This document shows, in pieces, positions 32,728-44,699 of a stretch of 64,000 nt of DNA (position 1 is its first letter; each line of letters starts with the position of its first letter). The DNA is from Labia minor (Eukaryota > Arthropoda > Insecta > Dermaptera > Spongiphoridae). The notes under the pieces were generated by a model, which saw only the letters and a program-made list of their open reading frames with translations, was not told the DNA's origin and did no database searches. A program made the translations under genes and the position numbers. The stretch covers positions 58,200,528 to 58,264,527 of the forward strand of contig OY720345.1 in the NCBI GenBank assembly GCA_963082975.1. Direction: 5' to 3'.

Positions 32728-34342
32728 TTTTTTTTTTTTTTTTTAAATGTGTTTATTAGCCAGAAGAAAAAGATACATAAATTTTACAATATATAAATAT
32801 AAATCCCTAAACACAGTGGGATTAAGTGATGCAATTAACAAAGAGTTAATAGAACTAAGAAAAAAAACATATTTAACAGAATGTTATGATCATGTTTATT
32901 ATACTTATAAATTATTTAATAATTATTTTTTTTTATTTTACTTATTCAATTATATAACTATTGAAAGAGAATCAAATAAATTATTTACAAAAGAAGCAAG
33001 TACATTCCAATCTTATTAGATGAAAGAAACGTGACAATTTTTTAATTATATATAATTTTTTTTAGGAAACTGGCTTTGGGAAAAAAACCTAAAAATAACA
33101 TTACAAGAGGGGAAAGATTTATATATTTACAGAAGGCAAGGAGATGAAGGGTGGGATAGGAGGAGTGGAAAGATTGAGAGAATTAATAAATTAAATTAAA
33201 TTAAATTATTACAATATTTTATATTTTAGTATACACTATTAAATTCTTATATTATAAATTTATTGAAAAGCCCTAATTACAATTAATTTTCAATCCACCA
33301 GTATTTTTTTTTCGCGATATTCTCACTCTTATCTCTTTTTGAGATTGCCATATTGAAACGCCAGAATCTATAATGATCTTTTCCATCTAAGAAGGGATCG
33401 TAAGTTATGCTTCGGTCAGTACTTTTCCTAAATATATGATAAATAATTGGAATTTTGTTTGAGTCCTGGATGTAGCCATTTCCGTCCAAATAGGTGAATG
33501 CTTCAGGTGGGATAAAGCCTGAAATTAGGGTTCGCCTAAAGTACATATCGTTAGGGTATGAAGCCCCGTAGATTAAGCTATTTTTTCGAATGTTGATTAT
33601 TTTACTAAAGTAATTGCGGATTAATTTAATTATAAATATGTCAATTCTGTTTAAATTAGAAAAGTTGTATATTATTTCGTTACTAAAATATTTTTTGTAA
33701 TCTGATTCAGGGGATCTGTATTTACCCAGACATGCTCTTAGGCAACTCCTTTCAAATTTTCTTATTGATTCCATTACTGAGGCTGTTTGGTTGAACCAAA
33801 TGCAACATCCGTACGTAATTATTGGCCGAACAAATAAGCTATAACATAAAATTTTTAATTTTGGGTCTAGATAAGGACAGAAAAATAACTTTTTTAATCC
33901 CATGAAAGCCGATCTAGCTTTATCTAATTGGTTTTTGACATGTTTATTGAATAGAAGACGTTCGTCTAAGTAAACTCCTAAGTATCTGACTAAGCTTTTG
34001 TGTGGAATATTTTGTCCGTTAATTTTAATTTGAAATTTTTTCCAATTTAATTTTGTGTTATGATTACATCTAGCAATTAGGGGCCTAAATAGAATAGTTT
34101 CACATTTATTGATATTAATTTTTAATTTCCAAGAATGATAAAAAGAAAAGATTTTGCCTACTAAGATTTCAAGATCATGTTGTAGTTGTTTAGACTTTGT
34201 GCCCGAAAGATAGACGATTGTGATTCTGGGAGAAAATTTAAACTTTCCATAGCGGAGACCAGTCTTTTGTTTATCAACACTTCAAGGATTTTACCTACAT
34301 TAGATAATAGGCTGATCGGACGAAGGTTTGACATAGAGGAGA
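32728..34342 (-). mobile_element. 5'-truncated Jockey-like LINE with poly(A) and 11-bp target duplication
   Basis: In minus sense it runs from 34342 to a 17-base poly(A) (poly-T on +, 32728-32744). It is flanked by a perfect 11-bp direct repeat ACCCCCTAGAC at 32717-32727 and 34343-34353. This is the textbook product of target-primed reverse transcription. It holds ORF2 remains (33283-34342) and a 3' UTR of about 540 bp. Confidence 0.92.
33283..34342 (-). pseudogene. LINE ORF2 remains: RT part and C-terminal region
   Basis: It begins within RT motif 2 (LRPISLLSNVGKILEVLINK). It then passes, through a sizeable internal loss that includes the YxDD motif and a change of frame near 34170, into VYLSGTKSKQLQHDLE, WKLKININKCETILFRP and ARSAFMGLKKLF. 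The last 206 codons (33903-33283) are open: KLKILCYSLFVRPIITYGCC, then FERSCLRACLGKYRSP and the LINE C-terminus. It is not functional. Its RT differs from the LINE in the tandem array, so it is a separate family. Confidence 0.85.
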
Positions 34343-34353
34343 ACCCCCTAGAC

Positions 34354-34790
34354 TAATATATTTAGATAATAAAAATAACATTTTTTACTATATTAGCAAG
34401 CCGTATTCTTTTTGATGTTTTTGTTTATTTTTTTTGAGAGAGATTAATAAATATATATATATTTTATTAAAAATAAATATTTTTAATTTTATTTCGAAAT
34501 TAAATAATAAATTTTAAAATATTTTAAATAAAAAAAAATATTAATACAATTTCAGTTAAAAAATAAAAATGGATGTCATGTGACGTCTTCCATATATAAT
34601 TTTAAAAAAAGAAATAAATAATGAAAATGTACGTTTCCTGAGATGTGATCAATAAAACTCAATTTTTCTTTATAAATACTATATCTAGTGTGAATTTGAA
34701 AAAAATCGTTAGAGCGGTTTTTGAAAACCCATGGCCATACAAACAATTTTAGCTAGCATAAGAAGATAAGATATTATTATTACATATTTT
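34354..34790 (-). repeat. Family B repeat, inverted copy, right of the LINE insertion
   Basis: Contains 'gcggtttttgaaaacccatg' and 'ttttagctagcataagaaga', the reverse complement of 6510-6580, and 'gagagagattaataaatata' matching 6850-6870. Confidence 0.65.
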
Positions 34791-34799
34791 TGCAAAATA

Positions 34800-34990
34800 A
34801 TGCAACACAATTTCATGTAATTAAACTTACAAAATCTCGTTAGTTTTGTGTCGCTATTAATCATATTTTTTAAATATTATTTTGTGACATATTCTATTTA
34901 ATTTTTCACGTACGTGAAAATTTCGACAATTTTTAAATTGCAATTAGTGAATTTACACATCTAGATGAAATAAGCAAATCAATATATAAT
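34800..34990 (+). repeat. Family D repeat copy
   Basis: Shares 'gaatttacacatctagatga' and 'aatttttaaattgcaatta' with 11500-11560. Confidence 0.55.
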
Positions 34991-36950
34991 TAACATTTTT
35001 TTTAAAAATTAAAATTAAAATTAATAAATAAAATAAATTTTAATAAATAAATAAATAAAAAGATAAAATTATGTTTATACATGTTTTGTTTAACTTTTTC
35101 AAATAGTGGTAGTACCTCCCACATTACCACAGAGTATTTGCAAAAGTTTTATTGGAAATGCAATTAAATACACTATTCAGGAAATGAACGTTTTAAAAAC
35201 AATTAATATTGTAAGGTGAGTAACTTGGCGGCCGCCAAGCTTTGATTTCACTAATTTTTTTGAAAGACAACTTTGCGGGGCCCTAACTTTTTAGGGCTCA
35301 CAACTTGGCGAGGAACCTCTACCACGAAGTGGTTTTTTGTCAGATTTCAATGCTTTTTGTAGAATATATATATATACACTTTTAAAATCTCATATTAATA
35401 AAAATTATTTAAATAATAAATATAATATAATAATTATTATTCAATAATAACAATTACTTAACATAAATGCATAAAATCAATTTTGGAAGATCAATATATT
35501 TTTTTGTTTTATTCAATTTGTGTTCGATTTTTCAATATGTTCTATATTCTATATTCAATATTCTAAGTATGGACTCCATTCGATATATTTATATCGAATC
35601 GAATCGGAAATTTTAAATCGGTGCGCCTGAACAATATTTATTAAAATAAACAAAATGCATAATATGTATAATATTTTAATAAATAAAATAAATGTATAAT
35701 ATTTTAATAAATATAATTATTTTATAATTATTTTATTTTAATAAATAATTTATACTAAAATCACTTTAATTACACTTAATTAATTGTTCAACAAAATTAA
35801 AATATTAAAATTGTTTCAAACTTTTCAATTTAATTTATCCATTGATTTAAATAAGTGTTATTTATTTGTTTATTAATTTTTTCTTTTGCTTTTTTTTCTA
35901 TTATGGTGCATATTGAATTAATTCAAATGGTGAAAAAATGTCATTTTTATAATTGAATATCTCAGGTTGTTCTTGATCAAAATTAATGATTTTTTTTTGT
36001 TTTTGTCTGGTGGCCTGGCCCTATAATACATAGACTACTCCCGTATAAATTGGGTTAAAAATGAAATTGAAATAGCCAAAAAGTGGTTTTTTGCGCGGTT
36101 TTTGCATTTTTGGCAATTTTGCAAAATGTTTTTGCAACATTTTTATACAAAGGTTTCACCTACCCACCAAGACAAACAAAATGAGACATTCCCCATCAAA
36201 ATCGGTTCAGTAGTTAAGGCTGTAGGCCTGTCAATGTTGAAAGGACATGAAAAGTTGGAAAAATGCCATTTTTAAAATTTAATATCTCTGGTTGTAATGA
36301 ATAAAAATTAATGATTTTTTTTTTGTTTTTGTCTCATGGCCGGCGCCTATAAGACCTAAAAAAATTAGTCCTACAGGTGCCACTGTTGTTTTGCTGTGAG
36401 GGGGTGAAAACCGGTACTTGTCACGTCCAGTTTATATATACGCTAGGCAGGCTCGGTGTTTTTTACTTGTCGAGGCGGAGCGCTGAGGCGCTCCTAGATT
36501 TGTTTAGAATTATTGTTGGTTGCCTAAATAGCAGGGGTTCCTAATAACTCATATCCAATGGTCGATTTATAAGTGCGAAACATTATCCTATTGCAATTAT
36601 CAAAATTTATTAATAATCAATAACCTCCATTTTCAAAAAAAACAAAAAAATCTCAGGTGAATTTCTCTAACACTTTTGTATAAAAATTTACAAATATCAT
36701 AGTAAGCAGAATTAAAAATATATTTTAATTTTTATCAAATAATTTCTTTATAAATTATATATTACTAGCTGCTCAGAGCTCCTTCGTCGCTCTCCACACC
36801 TAGACGGGGGCTCCGCCCCCTGTACCCCACCGAGTGTCCCTATTCTGAGCTATAACCATCTAACTCCTAACCTGTCCCATCTCTCTCACGTTCCTTCCTA
36901 CATTGTCCGCCCTGTTCACAATTGGTCTTCCACACAGACGTTTTCCAATC
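34991..36950. other. Noncoding stretch with a spaced direct repeat
   Basis: No gene is recognised. About 90 bp around 'aaaattaatgattttttttt' followed by 'gtttttgtct' occur at 35938-36030 and again at 36260-36350, 320 bp apart in direct orientation. A NotI-like palindrome 'ttggcggccgccaa' lies at 35227-35240. The patch 36760-36950 ('gggggctccgccccc' and flanks) is GC-richer and looks like the end of an unidentified repeat. Confidence 0.5.
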
Positions 36951-36954
36951 GAAC

Positions 36955-37115
36955 TCCCCAAAAACAAAAAGATAAATTGTTTTTCCGACATGGCTTTTAA
37001 AACATTTTTGAGTTTTAAATAAGGCTCTAAAAAAAAGGTAATTTTTTTTTTACAAAAGATCAATATAGGACATGGCAAGAGGTCTACGACACAAATGGGA
37101 ACCTATGCTTTAGAG
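36955..37115. mobile_element. Partial hAT-type MITE (family of 52105-52505)
   Basis: Contains 'ttgtttttccgacatggctt' and ends 'ggtctacgacacaaatggga' then 'acctatgc', matching the right part of the complete copy at 52105-52505. The left end is missing. Confidence 0.6.
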
Positions 37116-38279
37116 TTTAGAGGGTTTAAACTTAAACAATATTTTTAAATGTTGTGGTTTTTTAGAGAAAACTTGTATGTGGTCGTTCAAAGGCCGTTTT
37201 AGAGATACGTGGTATTCGAGATACTTGATGGTTGATTGATGATTGCCACATTCCTCACTACAAAAAACATCTTAGCCAACTCAGTTGTCGTCAATTCGTT
37301 GATGAAAGTGGACGTTTGTCAATGTGCTCTCTCAAATTTCTTTACTACGCCTATATATCTTTGGGTGCATATAACTTACCGAGTCTGATCGTCGATATTC
37401 AGGTGATTTTTCTTATATATATATATATATATATTGTATATAATTTACTTACTTTTTTCAATTATTGAACCCATTAGACATAATTAACATTCAAAGAAAT
37501 TTTTTTTTAATTCATATTTAATCACCACTATATTATAATTCATTACACTTTTAGTTTTAAATCTCCTCGTTTGTTCCCCGTCTCCAGTCCCTCCAGGGCC
37601 CTCCCACTCCACCAAGTCTCATCGGTAGGCCTCGATGGAGCAGAAGATTTTTAATCTTTCCCTCTCCCTCTCTTACATCAATTCAATTCAATCCTCACAC
37701 CTTTAACTCTTAATTATTAATAATGATTAATATTAATAATTATATTAACTAATTTAAAATAATAAGAGTAAATGAATAAAAAAAAAAAAAAATAATTTAT
37801 TAAATAAATTAATTATATGAAAAAAGGAAGGATTTTTTTACGGTAATATATCCTATTATTGATTGAACCGAGTAAGGTAATAGACAATAATTCGTCAAAT
37901 GATCAGTTTATTACAGCCGTAAATAGGAAGAGGCAGAGAGTGCACAGCCCTGAGAAGAATAAAACAAACAAACAACCTTAAATGATTATTGGTTGTGTAA
38001 ACCTATTACAATAAAAATTACATATTCAGTATTAAGTGAAGAAACAACTGAAAGCGAAGGAATGACAGAAAAAACAACTATAACAATAAAACCACCTCTA
38101 ATTTTTGTTTCTGGGATAGAAAACATTCAATCCTTAGTTAATTTATTAAATGTAAAATAAGAAGGGACATGAAATTGTAAATATTTCATGTATCATTAGC
38201 AGAGTTTAAAAAAAATTATTGTTTAACGTTGAATTAAAAACTAAAATTAATAACAGAGATAACCAAACTATTAAACCTT
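37116..38279. other. Noncoding stretch with repeats and one ORF of unknown standing
   Basis: The frame at 37232-37400 (RQFVDESGRLSMCSLKFLYY) has ordinary amino-acid composition and is followed by 'cag/gtgatt', which resembles a splice donor, but no family is recognised. An (AT)n run lies at 37414-37434. 37690-37840 is AT-rich. Around 37910-38280 there are weak traces of the LINE ORF1 that becomes clear at 38280. Confidence 0.4.
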
Positions 38280-38520
38280 AATGTTAAAGTCGAACCTCCT
38301 CACCCTAAACGAGAATTACCTCAATGGACCCGGTGCCAGAAATTTGACCCCACGCATAACTACTAAAGACCAAAATGTGTAAAATGTGCTGCTTACCGTG
38401 AGACCAAATCTTGTCCCATAAAAGAGAAAAATTATCAAGTAAAATGCACTAATTGTAAAGTTGACCACCCAGTTAACTATAGAGATTGTATAGTTAATAA
38501 GGAATTACAAAAAAAACCTT
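38280..38520 (+). pseudogene. LINE ORF1 zinc-knuckle fragment
   Basis: The frame includes PQWTRCQKFDPTHNY, an in-frame stop, then RPKCVKCAAYRETKSCPIKE and VKCTNCKVDHPVNYRDC. These are three successive CCHC-type knuckles like those in the array ORF1, but on the opposite strand and clearly diverged. A dead 3' end of a Jockey-like ORF1. Confidence 0.75.
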
Positions 38521-38589
38521 TCCACCACTTTTTGTTAATTAAGATAAATTTTTATTAGTTAATTTTTATATGATTTTTTTTATCTATTT

Positions 38590-38880
38590 TCCTGTTGATT
38601 TTTTATTAAATTACTAATTTATATTTATTTATTCATTGTTCTTTTATTAATTAATTTTTAGATAGTTTTATAATTTTTTAATATTTTTTCAGAAAACTAT
38701 ATATTATTTAAAATTTATTAATATTATATTTATTATTATTGAGGACCCTAAGTTCCATTTATTTTGATCAAATTGTTGTAATGATGTAACATTTAATAAT
38801 TGTAATAAATAATCAAAGAATTGGATAACAATATTTTTTAAAGGATCGAGCGATAGTTTGGTGTTCCAGGTATTATTATT
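38590..38880 (+). repeat. Family B repeat, partial direct copy
   Basis: Matches 6880-6960 ('atttatttattcattgttct') followed directly by the 3' part matching 7880-8030 ('gatgtaacatttaataattg', 'ggtgttccaggtattattat'). This copy shows that the two parts listed separately at 6500 and 7860 belong to one repeat. Confidence 0.65.
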
Positions 38881-39254
38881 TTAAATCTTATATAATCTTT
38901 TTTTTCTGGTTTTGCATCTAAAACGACTTTGTTACATGCTATACATTGCCAGACGGATTAAAAAAATGTTTTACTACGTTTGAACTACCAACTTGAAACT
39001 TAATAAAAAGAATATTATTATTTTAATTCAGCATATTTATTCTAATAAAATGATAACAATAAATCAATAAAATTATTGAAATTCTTATATTATATTAATA
39101 CAATTACATTTAAATTACATTTAAATAAATCAATAAGAATGTAAGGCCACAAGCAATGCACTGATTATCTATTGATAAGCCTTATGAGTCACATTTTGAA
39201 AATTTTTTTGAAAATAATATAAGAAAGATTCAGAAATAAGTGTGAGAATCATTA
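38881..39254. other. AT-rich stretch without features
   Basis: Nothing recognised. Confidence 0.5.
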
Positions 39255-39475
39255 AGCAAAAGACAGTTCGGTTTTACCAAAGGTCTTGGAACCAGAGAAG
39301 CAATATTATGTCTACAGCTCTTACTACAAATATGCTACCAACATCAAAAAGACGTATATATCTGCTTCATTGATTATGAAAAAGCCTTTGATTCAATAAA
39401 CCACGATCAACTGGTCGAACAATTGACTTCACTTGGACTCGACAAAATGACATCAAATTCATTACCAACTTATAC
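39255..39475 (+). pseudogene. LINE reverse-transcriptase fragment
   Basis: About 70 codons: QFGFTKGLGTREAILCLQLL (RT motif 3), then VYICFIDYEKAFDSINHDQL (motif A with its catalytic Asp), ending in a stop soon after. It resembles the RT of endonuclease-type LINEs and belongs to neither the array LINE nor the one at 33 kb. Only this scrap is present. Confidence 0.8.
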
Positions 39476-39924
39476 TTGAATCAAACAGCCCAAACTTGGT
39501 ATGGTATACCGGCATTATTCAAAATTAGTAGTTTTCTATCAACTTTTGAGAATTGTAGCTGAACCGGAAGACGGTCATTACCTATAACGTTTTGATTTTT
39601 TTTTCCTCTAAAGTGACCGTAAAAATAAAGATATATGTATGATAGTTTTTCCCATGATTAAAAATTGTATAAAACTGCTATATATAGAATTTCAGCTTGA
39701 TTGAATCGCTGAAAGTACTGGAATTAATTTTTTAACACCTTGACTACAAATAATTTATAATTTATAATAAATTATATTTAATTTAAATATATAATATATC
39801 TTATTTAATCCAATTAAAATTGCGAGATAGTCGAGTGGAGACACTCCAGATTTTTTTATATAGGGATATCGAATTTATTTTAATTTTATTTTATATATAT
39901 TTAGGTATACAATATTTTCTATTT
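39476..39924. other. AT-rich stretch without features
   Basis: Nothing recognised beyond AT-rich DNA. Confidence 0.5.
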
Positions 39925-40565
39925 TTACCGACCGACGATAGTAAGGGAGGTATTGTTTTCACACCAAATTTCACATGTGGAGATTTTTACATATCTCCAC
40001 GAATCATGCATTTTCTAAACAGAAAAAAGTATTTTTAGCATGATGTCTGTCCGTCTGTCCGTCCGTCTGTCCGTCCGTATAGATGTGTACAGCCTGAACG
40101 GCTCAACCGATTTTGATGAAATTTGGTATATTTACTTAATGCATCAGTGGGATGAATTGATCAACTTTTGGTGCAATTCCGGAAACCGGAAGTGGTAGTA
40201 ATAGCGATCGACGATAGGAAGGAAAGGGTTATTTTCACACCAAAGGAGATTTTTTTATATATCACCACGAATCATGCATTTTGTATTGGTTTTATCCTCG
40301 AAAAAAAATCATATTTATTAGTTTTTTCTTGATTTAAAATTATATGACGTCATCCAGCCATGCATGACGTCACAGCCTGGTCTTGCATATATATTATAAA
40401 TAAAATAAAATTAAAAATGTTTATATTTATTATTTATGTATCCATATCTGTTTTTTATTACATTAATAGATATATGAAAATTATTTGAAATTGTTTCTGT
40501 AGCTGGAAATTAATTTATTTCAAACCGTCGGTCGGTTCGGACCTGGCCACAGGTCAACTTATTAA
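39925..40565 (-). repeat. Interspersed repeat, family A, copy 2 (inverted)
   Basis: Reverse complement of 1253-1905, with few visible differences across most of its length, including the 'gtccgtccgtctgtccgtcc' run, the TGACGTCA pair and the end 'ggttcggacctggccacagg'. Confidence 0.75.
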
Positions 40566-42165
40566 AAATTGTTGTTATTTTTGATAGTTTTATTCAAATC
40601 AACAAATTAAAAATACAAAAAAAAAAAAAATTTTTTTGAAAATTATCTATTTTTTTTTTTAAAAAAATTTGGATTATCTGGAAAATGAATTTTGCAAAAT
40701 GATGAATATAGAAGGGAGTGTTTTTGTTTATGCCATGTAACGAAGACGAAAGGGATGGTAATAAACCTATTCATCAACCCTTGTTAATAATGTTAGCGAT
40801 CTATTTTTGATCGAATGGGACATCAATTAACTCTCCATGAATGTTTGCCTGCACGAAGCTAATTGATGCGAACACAAGCTCAATGCCACCAACGGGGCTG
40901 CCTTTGTTTATTAATTATTGACTTTATATATATCTAAATAGTTACCTTCATCATCCTGGTTGATTCACTAAATAACATTTTATTAAATGAAATTAAAGAT
41001 GTGGTATAGCAAAGCAAAATTTAAATGTAAAAAAATGATGAAATAAATAAATGTTAATCGATTATTTTTTTACATTTTATATGTAATAACAAATAAAAAA
41101 ACCCACAAATTATTTTAGCTTTTTAATGGTACGAATTAATTGAATATAAATAAATAACTCATGTGCATATAACATTTTTTATTTTAACAAAAATAAAATA
41201 AATGTTTTTTTAAATTATTAACACTATTTTTCAAACTAATTTATCAAAAATAATTAATTAAAATTTATAGTCAAGAAAAATAAATAATAAACAAATAAAC
41301 ATTGAATATTGGCGGGAAATGGAGGGGAGTCGTCAGCTAATAATTCTTAAGAGGTCACACGCGGGAAATTCAAATAGTAATTAATTTTTCTGAAATTTTC
41401 CAATTTTCTGCACAATTTTTTTAATTTTAAGTATTAGAAATTTTATATATAAAAAAAAATGAATGAAAGCCACTGTCAATTGATGAGATGGTCAAAGGAA
41501 ATAGGGATTCATTTATATAAGTGAATACAGAAGATTTTATAAAAGCACATGAAACCTTCGTTTTTTAATTATTTTACATTTTTAACTTTTATTTTTCTTA
41601 TTTATTTATTTATTTATTTTGGATATTTATTATTTATCTGCTTGAATTTTTAGAAGAGCATTTTCTTTGTCAATATTAATTTTATTTTATGTCATTTTAA
41701 GAATTTATCAGGGTGGTGATGGTATGTTTGGAAAAAATAATTCTTTTCCTCTTCTATTGATGTGTTTCAAGACACGCTCTCTGGCCAAAGGTTTAAAGTA
41801 AATTACTTGTTTCATCGACTTTTACCCCGAAAGTGTTTGTTTTCACTCTACAAATTCAGGGCAGTTTTTTAGTCGTACTGCACCTTCATTGCATTCCACA
41901 TCTCCAATTCTGCCCATTGTTACAAACTAAGTACACCCATCCTTTTATAAAACAGCTTTCGCTTAAAACTGGGCTTAATCTGCGCCAAAACCACCAATAA
42001 ATTGGATTTTATATAAAATTATAATAATAATTAAAATAAATATTATTATTATTCCGATTTTATGGCACTTTCTCAGCATTGCTGCCGGAAATATTGACCT
42101 ATCCCTGAGATGTTATTGGGATTAGGCTCGGTCGATGTGGAAAGGGAATTCACCCTGGCCCACAT
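40566..42165. other. Noncoding, apparently low-repeat stretch
   Basis: No gene is recognised. Parts (40730-40920 and 41700-41990) are less AT-rich and are not seen elsewhere in the window, so they may be unique host sequence or introns. No exon could be supported. Confidence 0.45.
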
Positions 42166-42169
42166 GTCT

Positions 42170-44690
42170 GTGGTGGTGTGCTTTTTAATTGAGAAACTTT
42201 CGTACTATATGGCAAGTTTGTAATAAAATTGCCCTTTGGCCATTCGTAAAGATGTTTGTATTAAGTTGAAGTTTCTCAATATTAAAATGGAAGGTCTTGG
42301 AGACAACTCCCTCTGCAGACATCAATAATGGACAAATAGATACGTGGTCAAGCTTCCATATGTTTTTCAGCTGAAAAGCGAGTTCCTCATATTTCTGTTT
42401 TTTCTCTATATTGAGATTATATGTGAGAGGGACTCCTATTTCAACTATTGTGGCTGTGTGTATAGGTCAAAACCGATTCAGCATTTGACCCGACAGTTCA
42501 TATAAAATGTTGATTTGATGTGGAACCGCGTGCCCCAGACCAAACCCACCTTATTAAGAATTCGAGGGAATAACATACAGTGTGATGTGTTTACATATAC
42601 TAAGATAAATTGTCCAATCTTAATCCTATGTATGGGTATTTTGTTAAACAAATATAATTAAATTTGCTTAACAAAATAACTCCAAGTTTATCCCTCAGTT
42701 CGATAAATTTAATTGAATTCATCCAACTGAGAAGATATAAAAAATATGTACACTAAATTTTGTTCAATTTATGTTATTAATTCTAAATATTTACACAGTG
42801 GAGTGGGGGGTGATTCAATTGAATTGAACGCACGTAACCGATGTCGAGGAGCACCACTCACAAGGGTTGAATAACGAAAACTCACGAACGTTGATAAATC
42901 ACACCGATGACGAAGGTTGTAACACGAATGTTCCGATAAATAACGAGTCGATCACAGAGAAGGTATAACGAGGAATGTAACACGGAAGGTGTCCACACAA
43001 CGAAGACGTAACGAGAAATCTCTCGTCCTCACCAGCTATTGTGGGAAATTGCTCAATGATACCTAGGCTGTCTCCGTGGGCAAAGGGGAAAGCTTTGTGA
43101 TGGGGCGGATAATAATGGTAAGGGTAGTTCCAGAGACACCCTTCATAACAATCGGCGAGGTCTTCAGCCTGGCCTTGAGTTGTTTAACGAATCGTGACGA
43201 GAGGATAGAGATGTCGCTCGCCACGTCTAAAAGACAACGAATGTAATAAAGGTTCCATTTGGAGCCTTTAAAAGGGCCCAGGCGGTGGGTCGTCAACACA
43301 TCGTTGACGTGCGTGCAGAAGCTCGAGATATGTAGGGCTGTAAATAATTTATAGATTACGGATAGACAAGATATCGGTCTATAATTTTCAGGTTTGCAAG
43401 TTGGGCCCTTCTTATGTAAAAAGTAGGTGTTACCTTCCATAAGATGTTTAGGTATTGTTGATGGGTCCCTTAAAGCCTGTGTAAAACAACGTGCTAGGGA
43501 ATCGTGTGTGACTGTTAGGTGTTTTAGCCAGAAATTATGTAATTTATCTGGCCCTGGAGCCTTCAAATTTTTTAATTTTTTAGTAATGCTTAGGACATCT
43601 TCCACACCAAATTCTTCACAGATCATAGGTGTTTTATCGGAGTGTTGGTCTTCAATAGTTGGTATCCAATCTGCCTGTTTATTATAATATTTTGGTATGG
43701 ACCAGATGGATTTCCAATAATCTCCAAATTTATTGACATCCATGTCTGGTGCAATGTTGGTGACTTGATGGTCTTGTTGAAGTTGCCTAAAGAACTTCTT
43801 TCTGTTTTGAAAGAACTTCTTATTTTGTTCTTTTTTCTTAGTTAGTTCGTTGTAACGTCTCAATCTTGCACCTTTAACCTTTGCTTTTTGTCTAAATATA
43901 TCTTTAAGAGTTAAAAGTTGTTGAGAGTCTTCAAGATTTAATCCAGCTTTAGTTGCTATATCGGTTACTTTTTTAAGGATTTTCCTGGAGTGGTTATTTT
44001 GCAGATATTCGTTTAAGATATCAGCTTTTGACCTTAGATTGTTGATATCGTTTTCAAGGCGTTTTTTCCAGGCAGGGGTAGAATCTTTTTTGGGTTTACG
44101 TTTTTGTGTGGACACCAGGAAGGTTTTTGTCCGTTCAGCTCCACAACTATTGATGCACAATATAAAGCTAGATGTGTTTCTTCTAAATTTCTTGGAGTCG
44201 TGAAATGTTTGACTAACGTTTCATTCATTATTGAAATTATGGGTCCTGCCTTATTGACATTTTTTAGGATAGGTATAATTAGCCTACTAGATGGAACCTA
44301 ATCAAGAAAGTGTGCAAACAAACTAGAATTTTTCTTCTATTTTTAAGGATATGTCCTGTTCTGATATCCTTTCAACAGTAATTTCGTTGTTGGTTGTTTC
44401 CTCAACAGTTGTTTGTTGATTATTTAATTGTTCAGTTTGTTGTTCACACTGGGGGTTTATTTCTTTGTTGCTCAACTCGTAGCCCACTTCGCGGCGAATA
44501 GTATCTATTTCAGAAAATGCTAAATATCCCTTCTTAATAATGACGCTTCTTCTGTCTACGAGGTTTTGCTCAGTTAGTTGTAATTCTGGGCACCTCTTAG
44601 TGAACTCTGCATGAAAGAGCTGGCTGTCTGCGCTTTGGGTGCCGCATTTGCTCACGTTAGACCAAAAACGCGTTTGAATGAACATTTCCA
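42170..44690 (-). mobile_element. Dong/R4-like LINE, broken
   Basis: Minus-strand order: N-terminal part 44691-44323 (SVIIKKGYLAFSEIDTIRRE). A 365-codon frame follows (44160-43063) with LKAPGPDKLHNFWLKHL, then NTYFLHKKGPTCKPENYRPI (RT motif 2), typical of the R4/Dong group. At 42480-42170 there is a C-terminal piece (IVEIGVPLTYNLN, KYEELAFQLKNIWKLDHVSI) matching the restriction-like endonuclease end of that group. RT motifs A-C are missing between 43280 and 42600. There a protease-like stretch and unassigned sequence intervene. A frameshift separates the first two blocks near 44300-44160. Confidence 0.75.
43065..43275 (-). mobile_element. Possible LTR-element protease scrap (fossil)
   Basis: Within the frame that begins as the Dong-like LINE, the last 60 or so residues change character: LLDVASDISILSSRFVKQL resembles the aspartic-protease region of LTR retrotransposons. 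It would mark an LTR-element piece inserted in or joined to the LINE. It is old and broken, with no LTR seen. The unassigned stretch 42790-43060 may belong to the same piece. This is a weak, pattern-only call. Confidence 0.35.
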
Positions 44691-44699
44691 ACGCTCTGT

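Noticed and set aside
37232-37468. Possible host exon with a donor-like site
   Set aside because: No family recognised, no partner exon and no acceptor support; kept only as a note in the noncoding entry.
1253-40565. A large inverted duplication linking 1-8 kb with 30-40 kb
   Set aside because: Families A and B do appear in mirrored order, but the DNA between them does not match, and family B also has a direct copy at 38.6 kb; dispersed repeats explain it.
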